NCBI RefSeq assembly: GCF_040409795.1
Contig: NZ_CP099571.1
Span: 310,001 to 374,000 of the forward strand
DNA length: 64,000 nucleotides
From: Polynucleobacter sp. MWH-UH19D
Lineage (GTDB): Bacteria; Pseudomonadota; Gammaproteobacteria; Burkholderiales; Burkholderiaceae
Direction: 5' to 3'
A program made the position numbers and the translations under genes. Under the pieces are notes generated by a model, which had not been told where the DNA came from, did not search any database, and worked only from the letters and a program-made list of their open reading frames with translations. Below are positions 9,257-16,895 of this stretch, one piece after another (position 1 is the first letter of the stretch; every line of letters starts with the position of its first letter).

Positions 9257-11098
9257 ATGTGTGGAGTTGCTGGTTACTTTGGAACCAATCTAATTTCCAA
9301 TGCTCGACTTGAGAGTTGTAAAAAGCTTATGGAGAGAAGGGGGCCTGATGGAAATGGCTACTTTTATAGAAAAGTTGGTAATGATAGAAATGCTCAAATA
9401 TTACATTCTCGATTGAGAATCCTAGATCTAGATGATCGATCTAATCAGCCATTTTTAACTGATGACGATTGCTTAAGTTTTAATGGTGAAATTTATAACT
9501 ATTTAGAGTTGAGGGATAGATTAAAAAAGAGTGGTGTGTCGTTCGCTACCGATGGAGATACAGAAGTTCTGGCAAAAGTCATACAAAAGTTTGGTGTTGA
9601 TGGCCTAGATCAATGTGAGGGTATGTGGGCATTTGCGTGGCTAGATGAGTCTGGACTGATTCTTTCTAGAGATCGTTTTGGGGAAAAGCCTCTCTATATC
9701 TTAAAGGATGAGACAGGACTTTATTTTGGATCAGAGCCTAAATTTATTTTTGCGCTCATAGGTCACACACTTCCAGTGAATAAAAACCATCTATTGAGAT
9801 ACATGGTTAACGGGTATAAAGCATTGTACAAAAGTGGCGATACATTTTTTGAGGGCTTAAAAGAGGTTCCGCCAGGCTCAGTATTAAAAGTGGACGTTCA
9901 TGGTGTGTGTGTCGAACAAAAATACTGGGTGCCAAAATTCAATCAGCAAATAGACGGGATGTCATTTGGAGATGCGGTATTAAATGCTCGTGAAGCCCTT
10001 ATTAACTCGGTCGAATTAAGGTTGAGATCTGACGTTCCCATAGCATTTTGTTTAAGTGGTGGGATTGATTCAAATGCATTAATTGCCATAGCTAAAAAAT
10101 ACTTAAATTACGATGTTCATGGTTACACAATTATGAATACGGATGAGCGCTATGAAGAGCAAGAAATGGTTAATGCTTCAGTAAATGCGTTACAACTTAG
10201 ACATACTGAGGTCCCAATCAATGAAAGTGACTTTTTAGATAATTTGCGGAAATTAGTTAAGTATCACGATTCCCCAGTTTCCACAATTACATATTATGCG
10301 CAGTGGCAGTTGATGGAAAAAATTGCTGAAGATGGTTATAAGGTTTCAGTATCTGGAACAGCTGCGGATGAATTATTTAGTGGTTATTTTGACCATCATA
10401 ATTTCTACTTAGCTTCGCTAAAAAATTATTCGGATGAGCAATTATTGGCTCGCAAAAATTGGCACGAGGTTGTGGCGCCTATAGTTCGAAATCCTTTCCT
10501 GCAAGATGCAGATTGTTTTATTAAAAATCCTAATTTGAGAGACCATATTTTTTTAGACGCAGCAGTCTTTCTTTCATATTTGAATTCACCTTGGTTTGAG
10601 AGATTCGAAGAAGAGGAATATAGCAATATTATTTTACGAAACCGAATGAATAATGAGTTGTTTCATGAATCGGTGCCGGTTATTCTGCATGAGGACGATT
10701 TGAATGCAATGTATTACTCGGTAGAGAATCGCTCTCCGTTTTTGGATAGAAGATTATTTGAAGTTTGTCAATCAATTCCTACTAGACATTTAATACGTAA
10801 TGGAAGAGCAAAGGCAGTTCTGCGTGAGGCTGTCAGAGGTTTGACTCCCGATATTATTTTAGATAATCCTAGGAAAGTTGGCTTTAATGCTCCAATTTTG
10901 GATTATCTAGACTTGAATAATCCAAAAATTAGAAGTCAAATTCTTGCAGATAGCCCAATTTTTCAGTTGATAAAGCGCGATTCTATAGAGGCTTTATTAA
11001 ATAAAGCGCATTTGCCAAACAGTCAAAGTAAATTCCTCTTTTATTTTTTAAATGCAAAAATGTTCCTTGAGGAATTTTCCGCGCAAGGTATATTATGA
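9257..11098 (+). CDS. asnB: Glutamine-dependent asparagine synthetase-like amidotransferase (complete active site)
   Basis: Starting at ATG 9257 the 613-aa protein begins MCGVAGYFG, leaving Cys2 as the N-terminal nucleophile of the class II glutaminase domain; RRGPDG and NGEIYNY complete that site. The synthetase half has the PP-loop LSGGIDSN (about residues 264-271) and the SGTAADELFSGY segment. The frame extends upstream to 9176, but that would bury the catalytic Cys. In O-antigen loci such AsnB homologues (for example WbpS) convert hexuronic acids to uronamides, and a HexNAc 6-dehydrogenase is present at 731 to make the acid. It overlaps the WbpG-type gene by four bases and may also provide ammonia for it. 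Genuine asparagine synthesis is possible but less likely in this setting. Confidence 0.85.
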   Translation: MCGVAGYFGTNLISNARLESCKKLMERRGPDGNGYFYRKVGNDRNAQILHSRLRILDLDDRSNQPFLTDDDCLSFNGEIYNYLELRDRLKKSGVSFATDGDTEVLAKVIQKFGVDGLDQCEGMWAFAWLDESGLILSRDRFGEKPLYILKDETGLYFGSEPKFIFALIGHTLPVNKNHLLRYMVNGYKALYKSGDTFFEGLKEVPPGSVLKVDVHGVCVEQKYWVPKFNQQIDGMSFGDAVLNAREALINSVELRLRSDVPIAFCLSGGIDSNALIAIAKKYLNYDVHGYTIMNTDERYEEQEMVNASVNALQLRHTEVPINESDFLDNLRKLVKYHDSPVSTITYYAQWQLMEKIAEDGYKVSVSGTAADELFSGYFDHHNFYLASLKNYSDEQLLARKNWHEVVAPIVRNPFLQDADCFIKNPNLRDHIFLDAAVFLSYLNSPWFERFEEEEYSNIILRNRMNNELFHESVPVILHEDDLNAMYYSVENRSPFLDRRLFEVCQSIPTRHLIRNGRAKAVLREAVRGLTPDIILDNPRKVGFNAPILDYLDLNNPKIRSQILADSPIFQLIKRDSIEALLNKAHLPNSQSKFLFYFLNAKMFLEEFSAQGIL

Positions 11099-12219
11099 AA
11101 TGGTGTAAAAATTGTGTTTTGCCGGATACAAGACCGGGCCTTGTTATTGGAGAGGATGGTATTTGTAATGCCTGCAAAAATCACAATACTAAAAAGCACG
11201 TTGATTGGAAACAAAGAGAGATAAGTTTCAAAAAAATTGTTCAGAAGGCAAAGGCATCATCTGATGGATATGACTGTGTTATCCCTGTAAGCGGGGGTAA
11301 AGATAGTACATGGCAAGTTATTAAATGCCTTGAATATGGCTTGACGCCTTTGGCTGTTACTTGGAGAACTCCTGGCAGAACTGAAATTGGCCAGAGAAAT
11401 TTGGATAATCTCATTTCACTAGGTGTTGACCATATTGATTATCAGGTTAGCCCAAAGCTTGAGTCTCAGTTCATGTTACGAGGCCTTGAGCGTTTTGGCT
11501 CTACCGCCATTCCAATGCATATGGCCTTATTTAATATTCCATTAAATATTGCTATTAAATTCAAAATTCCATTGGTTATTTGGGGCGAAAATTCAGCATT
11601 TGAGTACGGCTCTGATGATGATAGCTTGAGTGGTTATAGATTAAATTCGGCTTGGCTTTCTAGGTTTGGGGTGACGCATGGAACGACTGCAGCAGACTGG
11701 GTCGGAGATGGTTTTACACCAAAAAATCTCGCAGCATATTTTGGGCCCAGCCAGGAGTTGATGGACCATTCTGACTTAAATGCAATATTTCTTGGGCATT
11801 ACTTTAAGTGGGATCCTGAGACTAGCTTGGCATCAGCAAAAGCTAACGGGTTTGAGTTTATAAGTGGGGGGGCTCGGACAGGCTTATATGACTACGCTGA
11901 TATAGATGATAACTTTATCTCATTACATCATTGGATTAAATGGTATAAATTTGGCTTTACTAGGCTTTTTGATAATTTATCTCTTGAAATACGTAACAAT
12001 AGATTAAGTAGGAATGAGGCTATTAAAATAATTGCAACTGCAGGTAATCAGAGGCCGAAAGACGATATTTTGAAATTCTGCAATTTCGTAAAAATAGACC
12101 CCAAAAATTTTTATGACATTTGCGAAAAATTTAGGAACTTGGATATTTGGAGTCACTCAGGTGGTCAATGGAAAATCAATAATTTCTTGATAAAAGATTG
12201 GAATTGGGATGCAATTTAA
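11095..12219 (+). CDS. wbpG: N-acetyl sugar amidotransferase, WbpG/PseA-type PP-loop enzyme
   Basis: The 374-aa protein opens with a four-Cys zinc-ribbon pattern (CKNC at 4-7, CNAC near 25-28) and then the ATP pyrophosphatase loop SGGKDST (about residues 67-73). The pair is characteristic of the WbpG/LegG-like amidotransferases that turn an N-acetyl group into an acetamidino group. In the described Pseudomonas system WbpG works with HisH- and HisF-like partners that deliver ammonia; neither partner is found in this window, while a complete AsnB lies immediately upstream. The 126-aa unknown downstream overlaps this gene by eleven bases and may be a partner. Family assignment is firm, the ammonia source is not. 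Confidence 0.87.
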   Translation: MKWCKNCVLPDTRPGLVIGEDGICNACKNHNTKKHVDWKQREISFKKIVQKAKASSDGYDCVIPVSGGKDSTWQVIKCLEYGLTPLAVTWRTPGRTEIGQRNLDNLISLGVDHIDYQVSPKLESQFMLRGLERFGSTAIPMHMALFNIPLNIAIKFKIPLVIWGENSAFEYGSDDDSLSGYRLNSAWLSRFGVTHGTTAADWVGDGFTPKNLAAYFGPSQELMDHSDLNAIFLGHYFKWDPETSLASAKANGFEFISGGARTGLYDYADIDDNFISLHHWIKWYKFGFTRLFDNLSLEIRNNRLSRNEAIKIIATAGNQRPKDDILKFCNFVKIDPKNFYDICEKFRNLDIWSHSGGQWKINNFLIKDWNWDAI

Positions 12220-12589
12220 GCCTCTTGACCCCCCCAGAAAATTCGAGGTTTCTGGCGCTGGCCTGAAGTTGGAGCTTGCGGATTGCGGAAGCCTTGATCT
12301 AAATCCAGATGAGCAGGTTACATTCACGACTGATTCAGGCGGTCAGTATGACGTTACAAGAAAAAGCTGGGGGTTCTATGCCACGCCCTCCATTAATGGC
12401 CGACTAAAATCTTTTGGCTTGAGAGGTGCATTGGTTGTCTCGAAGTTTGGAAAAATTTTTTTAATGCTTGTTGAGGCTGGAAAAGAATCCGAATTTTTTA
12501 CTTACATTAATTCAGATTTACAGAGCTTTTTATGTTGGTTAGACGAGGACCAAGAGGTTGAAAGAATTACAAGACTTTTGAAAAAATAA
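12209..12589 (+). CDS. Conserved-looking 126-aa protein of unknown function, coupled to the amidotransferase
   Basis: I do not recognise a family. The protein is small and soluble-looking, with no signal peptide or membrane helix. Its N-terminal half is rich in short alternating strands (FEVSGAGLKLEL, EQVTFTTDSGGQYDVT), followed by an amphipathic helical tail ending in VERITRLLKK. The start codon lies within the end of the WbpG-type gene, so the two are probably translated together. Position suggests an accessory or stabilising subunit of the amidotransferase, or a sugar-binding protein. That is inference from neighbourhood only. Confidence 0.72.
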   Translation: MQFKPLDPPRKFEVSGAGLKLELADCGSLDLNPDEQVTFTTDSGGQYDVTRKSWGFYATPSINGRLKSFGLRGALVVSKFGKIFLMLVEAGKESEFFTYINSDLQSFLCWLDEDQEVERITRLLKK

Positions 12590-12595
12590 TTTATC

Positions 12596-13432
12596 GTGAA
12601 AGTAAAAAACTTAATTTGCCCCATGTGCTCTCAAGAAGGTATTCAAAAGAAATTTTCTTACGATGCACCTCAAGATGTGGAGAAAAATTTTCCGATAGCC
12701 AATCAAGGGTCATACTGGAGAGAGATGTATTGTTGTAAAAATTGCGGTCATTTTCTTGAGAGTTTTGATGGGAACCAAAATAAGCTGTATTCAGAAGAAT
12801 ATGTTTCCTCTACATACCAAGATTTGATAGGTATTAAAAAAGCTTTCGACAGAATAAATAATCTTAGCCCATCTGAATCAGATAATATTGGGCGGGTAAA
12901 GTATATCGATGAATTTTGTAAAGAATATTGGAAAAGTAATGCATCCACATCAATCAATCTATTAGATGTTGGTGCTGGATTAGGTGTATTTCCATTTCAG
13001 ATGAAAAAGATTGGCTGGGAATGTACTGCCATAGATATGGACGACCGTCTGGTAGAGCATCATAGAGGAGTGGTAGGCATCAAAAGTTTTTGTGGTGATT
13101 TAAGGCAGAATTCCTCACTTGGCTTATATAACTTGATTACCTTTAATAAGGTTTTAGAGCACATTGATAACCCAGTCGAAGTTCTTGCATACGCGGGGCA
13201 ACTATTGTCAGATAATGGATTGATATATGTTGAGTTGCCTGACGGAGAGGCGGCTGCAAATGAGGGAAAGAATAGAGAAGAGTTTTTTATTGGGCACATA
13301 CATGTTTTTAGCTTCTCGTCGTTTGCTTTGCTAGTTCAAAAATCAGGCTATCAATTGATATGTTGTGAGCGAATTAGAGAGCCAAGCACAAAATACACAT
13401 TACGCGGTTTTATGAGGAAATATAGTGAATAA
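12596..13432 (+). CDS. Class I SAM methyltransferase with N-terminal zinc-ribbon
   Basis: Translation starts at GTG 12596. The first 50 residues hold two CxxC pairs (CPMC near 9-12, CKNC near 47-50), a zinc ribbon like that of sugar C-methyltransferases of the TylCIII/NovU group. The SAM-binding motif I is LLDVGAGLGVFPF (about residues 122-134), and FNKVLEHIDNP is the usual post-motif segment. At 278 aa it is much shorter than the ~400-aa C-methyltransferases, lacking their C-terminal domain. It starts six bases after the 126-aa gene and overlaps the next methyltransferase by eight bases. It probably methylates a nucleotide sugar or glycan. Confidence 0.82.
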   Translation: MKVKNLICPMCSQEGIQKKFSYDAPQDVEKNFPIANQGSYWREMYCCKNCGHFLESFDGNQNKLYSEEYVSSTYQDLIGIKKAFDRINNLSPSESDNIGRVKYIDEFCKEYWKSNASTSINLLDVGAGLGVFPFQMKKIGWECTAIDMDDRLVEHHRGVVGIKSFCGDLRQNSSLGLYNLITFNKVLEHIDNPVEVLAYAGQLLSDNGLIYVELPDGEAAANEGKNREEFFIGHIHVFSFSSFALLVQKSGYQLICCERIREPSTKYTLRGFMRKYSE

Positions 13433-14351
13433 TAAAGATACCCCAACAGTTGATATTGAAAAAGCAATTAAAAATTGCTATTCAACCTGGGGCGAGGTTT
13501 ACTATGATGAATATTATGGTGATGGAGCTCCCTATCCCCCTGTCCATTTAAATTTAATCAAGTCTATACTCAACGATGCAGGTTCAAAAAGGGTGCTAGA
13601 TGCTGGTTGTGGTCCAGCGTCTATGTTGAGGCACTTCTTACAAAAAGGGCGGGAAATTTACGGGTTTGATTTAACTCCTGAGATGGTACTTGAGGCTAAA
13701 AGAGTTATGGGACAGCTTGGGGTGCCTGAGTCACACGTATGGGAAGCAAGCGTATTAAATCCTTCTGGGTATTTTTGTGATTCAGCGAATGATGACAAGT
13801 ATGATGCCATCGTAAGCTGCGGGGTGTTCCCTCACCTCAGGGAGGAAGACGAAATTGTGGCAATAAGCAATATTTACAATTCTCTTATGCCGGGAGGGTT
13901 GGCAATAGTCGAGGCTAGAAATGCACTTTTTTCATTATTTGCTTTAAATAGACATACCTATGAATTCTTCACCGAAAAGTTGATTCCCGTTGAGGAGCTT
14001 AGAGGTTTCGCCACAAATGAAGAAAATGTGAAATTAGAAGTTGCATTAGAGCAATTAAAGGCGCAATTAAGAACTGACTTACCCCCAATTAGAAAGGGTA
14101 AGGCGGGGGAGCTTGGTTATGATGAGGTCTTATCTAGACTACATAATCCTCTTGAGCTTGAAAGAGTGTTTAAAGAGGTTGGCTTTCAGGAAGTTGAAGT
14201 TGTTTTTTATCATTTCCATAGTCTTCCGCCGCAATTCTCAGGTTCAATCCGGAACTTGTTTTTACAAGGTAGCATAAATATGGAAGAAAATCCAAGAGAT
14301 TGGAGGGGGTACTTTATGGCCTCTGCATTTTGTGTTGTCGCAAAAAAATGA
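13425..14351 (+). CDS. Class I SAM-dependent methyltransferase
   Basis: The 308-aa protein starts at GTG 13425, overlapping the preceding gene. Motif I is VLDAGCGPASMLRHF (about residues 48-62) with the acidic ribose-binding residue in IYGFDLTPEMV. YDAIVSCGVFPHL is the motif IV region typical of O- or N-methyltransferases. A C-terminal segment of about 100 residues (from FTEKLIPVEE onward) probably forms the substrate lid. It is one of three consecutive methyltransferase genes at 12596-15025 that overlap each other. Acceptor unknown; a sugar hydroxyl or amino group is likely from context. Confidence 0.82.
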   Translation: MNNKDTPTVDIEKAIKNCYSTWGEVYYDEYYGDGAPYPPVHLNLIKSILNDAGSKRVLDAGCGPASMLRHFLQKGREIYGFDLTPEMVLEAKRVMGQLGVPESHVWEASVLNPSGYFCDSANDDKYDAIVSCGVFPHLREEDEIVAISNIYNSLMPGGLAIVEARNALFSLFALNRHTYEFFTEKLIPVEELRGFATNEENVKLEVALEQLKAQLRTDLPPIRKGKAGELGYDEVLSRLHNPLELERVFKEVGFQEVEVVFYHFHSLPPQFSGSIRNLFLQGSINMEENPRDWRGYFMASAFCVVAKK

Positions 14352-15025
14352 TCAAAAAAAATGGGTGGGATAATTATTCAATTTGGGAACATAGTTCTAT
14401 AGTTAAAGAGCTATATAAAAAGAGGTGCAGACAAGAAATTCCGGAGATGACGTGCCATGCGCAGGCGATTGAGTTACTGAGGCCACATATTGTCGACGGA
14501 GATTCAGTATTAGATGTTGGATGTGGTAGTGGTTATTTTTTTCATTCTCTTGTTAGTAGAAAAATATCTGTAGAGTATTGGGGCATTGATTCATCATGCT
14601 CTCTTATAGATATCGGTCGTGAGGAGTTAGGAAAGTTTCAACTCCAACCTGACAAACTTCAAAATATCAGAATTGAAGATGTGGATGGAACCTTTGACCA
14701 TATCATTTGCATTAATGTACTTTCAAACATTGATAATTATCACAAGCCGCTTGAGAGAATGCTCAAAATGTCTAAAAAGACTGTCTTGCTAAGGGAGTCA
14801 ATTAAAGATAAATCAGAGTATGCCTATGTTCACGATCGTTATCTTGACTGCGGTGTGAGTTTAAATGTGCACGTGAATCATTATGGCCAGAATGAAATCC
14901 TGGAATTCATAGGTCGCTATGGATATGAAGCGCAAATAGTAACAGATTTGCGAACTGGCGGGAACTCGGAAATGGTTATAGATCATCCTCACTATTGGAA
15001 GTTTATTTTGGCTAAGAGAAGATAG
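14348..15025 (+). CDS. Class I SAM-dependent methyltransferase
   Basis: From ATG 14348 this is a 225-aa protein beginning MIKKNGWDNYSIWE. That ATG overlaps the upstream stop by four bases (ATGA), so it is preferred to the longer frame that begins at 14300 inside the neighbour. Motif I is VLDVGCGSGYFFHSL (about residues 51-65), and HIICINVLSNIDNYHK matches the motif IV region. The length is that of a minimal Rossmann methyltransferase without extra domains. It ends one base before the second AsnB-like gene. The acceptor cannot be predicted. Confidence 0.82.
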   Translation: MIKKNGWDNYSIWEHSSIVKELYKKRCRQEIPEMTCHAQAIELLRPHIVDGDSVLDVGCGSGYFFHSLVSRKISVEYWGIDSSCSLIDIGREELGKFQLQPDKLQNIRIEDVDGTFDHIICINVLSNIDNYHKPLERMLKMSKKTVLLRESIKDKSEYAYVHDRYLDCGVSLNVHVNHYGQNEILEFIGRYGYEAQIVTDLRTGGNSEMVIDHPHYWKFILAKRR

Positions 15026-15026
15026 T

Positions 15027-16886
15027 ATGTCACGAATCGCTGGAATCATAAGTAGCACCCCTCTTAATTTGCGGGGTCTTATTTCAGAAATGAAGGCAGG
15101 TATTACATCCAATGTCGGGTGGAATGATGCAGCCATAAATACTGGAAAATTTGGGGTATTTATTTGGTCGGGTTGGCGAACTCCTGAAATTTTTCGATAT
15201 GGAGCTACTGTTATAGCTATAGATGGGATTTTTTATAACCGACAGGAAATTGATTTATTAATCGGCGCTAAAGTTGATTGCAACGATACCTATAGATTTA
15301 ATCAGCTTTACGGAATTTTTGGCTTTGAAGGCGCACTTCGGAAAATTAATGGAGATTTCTCAATCTCATTATTTAATGAAGATACCGAAGAGCTCTACTT
15401 AGCGCGGGACCGTTTTGGCGTTAAGCCACTTTACTATGTTAATTTTCCAGATCATTTCGCTTTTGCTTCAAGGCCTAGAGGATTGTTTTGTGTGCCAAAA
15501 GTTACCAAGGAGTTGAATAAGAGATTTGTTGCTGTTTTTGGAGGCGCTCATTATAGATATATAGATAATGTTTCTGAAGAGTCCCCCTACGAACAAATAA
15601 AACAGTTGCCCTCAGCACATTTTTTGAGAGTATTTAAGGGGCGCATAAATATTCAACGTTACTGGGATCTGTATGAGCAGCCTGATTTTAAAGATGATGC
15701 AGCCGATTTGGCTGCCCAATATCAGAGTCTACTGATAGATTCCGTTGAAAAGAGAATGGGCTCTTTGAGCGGAAGATCTGCGTTTACTCTCTCTGGAGGG
15801 TTGGATAGTTCTTCAATTTTATCTTGCGCCGTTCACTCTACCGGTCAAAAACAAATTGCATTTTCAAGTGTATATCTTGACAAAACATATGATGAATCTG
15901 AAGAGATTAAAAGTATGCTTGATTCAAAAGTTGAAATGTGGAATCCAGTAGAAATTAATGTATCCAATGTTTTCAATTTGGTTGATAGTATGGTTGGTGA
16001 TCATGATGAGCCTGTTGCAACGGCAACCTGGTTATCGCATTACATACTCTGTAATGATGTCTCTAACGCGGGCTTTAGTAATCTATTTGGTGGCCTGGGG
16101 GGTGATGAATTAAATGCAGGAGAGTATGAGCACTTTTTCTTTCATTTTGCAGATCTTAAATATGCTAGAAAACAAGAGCTATATTCGCAAGAGGTTGAAA
16201 AGTGGGCTGAATACCATAACCATCCAATTTACCGTAAAAATAGATCTGTGGCGGAAGCGTCACTTCAGAGCAAGGTTGATATCGCTAAGTCTGGAGTGTG
16301 TAATCCACAGATTTACGAAAGCTCTAATTACCTAAATACAATCAACAAAGAATATTTTGATTTAAAGGAATTTAGACCCATAATGGATCATCCATTTGAA
16401 AGTTATTTAAAAAATCGTACTTATCAAGATATCTTTAGAGAAACAGCGCCTTGTTGTCTCAGGGCTGAAGATAGACAAACATCAAAATTTAACATTGATC
16501 ATATTGATCCTTTCTTTGATCATAGATTGGCTGAGTTTATGTTTCGGGTGCCTGGCGAGCTAAAAATTAACAGCGGGATAACGAAGGTATTGCTTCGCAA
16601 GGCTATGCAGGGAATCCTTCCAGAGGAGACACGAAATAGGATTGCTAAAACAGGCTGGAATGCACCAGCGCATTTATGGTTTTCAACGGAAAAATTTTCA
16701 GAAGAGCTTGGTGATTTAATTAACTCTAGCTTCTTCAGGGATTTGCAAATCTACAATATAAGCTTAGTCCATAAATTATTTGATGAGCATAGAAAAATAG
16801 TTCATTCAAATGAAAGTACTGAGAATCATATGATGTTTTTTTGGCAATTAATAAATTTAACAGCCTGGATTAAGAGTATTAATTAG
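15027..16886 (+). CDS. Asparagine synthetase-like protein lacking the glutaminase Cys (Ser at position 2)
   Basis: The 619-aa protein has the two-domain AsnB layout but begins MSRIAGIIS, so Cys2, the obligatory nucleophile of class II glutaminases, is Ser. The usual NGEIYNY is IDGIFYNRQEI, and the RRGPDG motif is not recognisable. RDRFGVKPLYY is kept. The synthetase domain is intact: PP-loop TLSGGLDSSS (about residues 255-264) and GGLGGDELNAGE. Loss of the glutaminase with retention of the adenylating domain is known in beta-lactam synthetase, carbapenam synthetase and lasso-peptide cyclases, which use an internal or external amine. Here it could use free ammonia, an amino acid or an amino sugar to form an amide on a uronic acid. 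It is clearly not a duplicate of the 9257 gene, being very divergent. Confidence 0.85.
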   Translation: MSRIAGIISSTPLNLRGLISEMKAGITSNVGWNDAAINTGKFGVFIWSGWRTPEIFRYGATVIAIDGIFYNRQEIDLLIGAKVDCNDTYRFNQLYGIFGFEGALRKINGDFSISLFNEDTEELYLARDRFGVKPLYYVNFPDHFAFASRPRGLFCVPKVTKELNKRFVAVFGGAHYRYIDNVSEESPYEQIKQLPSAHFLRVFKGRINIQRYWDLYEQPDFKDDAADLAAQYQSLLIDSVEKRMGSLSGRSAFTLSGGLDSSSILSCAVHSTGQKQIAFSSVYLDKTYDESEEIKSMLDSKVEMWNPVEINVSNVFNLVDSMVGDHDEPVATATWLSHYILCNDVSNAGFSNLFGGLGGDELNAGEYEHFFFHFADLKYARKQELYSQEVEKWAEYHNHPIYRKNRSVAEASLQSKVDIAKSGVCNPQIYESSNYLNTINKEYFDLKEFRPIMDHPFESYLKNRTYQDIFRETAPCCLRAEDRQTSKFNIDHIDPFFDHRLAEFMFRVPGELKINSGITKVLLRKAMQGILPEETRNRIAKTGWNAPAHLWFSTEKFSEELGDLINSSFFRDLQIYNISLVHKLFDEHRKIVHSNESTENHMMFFWQLINLTAWIKSIN

Positions 16887-16895
16887 AAAAATATA

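Noticed and set aside
14300-14347. Longer start for the methyltransferase at 14348
   Set aside because: It lies entirely inside the preceding gene's coding sequence and the encoded residues look like an out-of-frame translation; ATG 14348 overlaps the upstream stop as usual in this operon.
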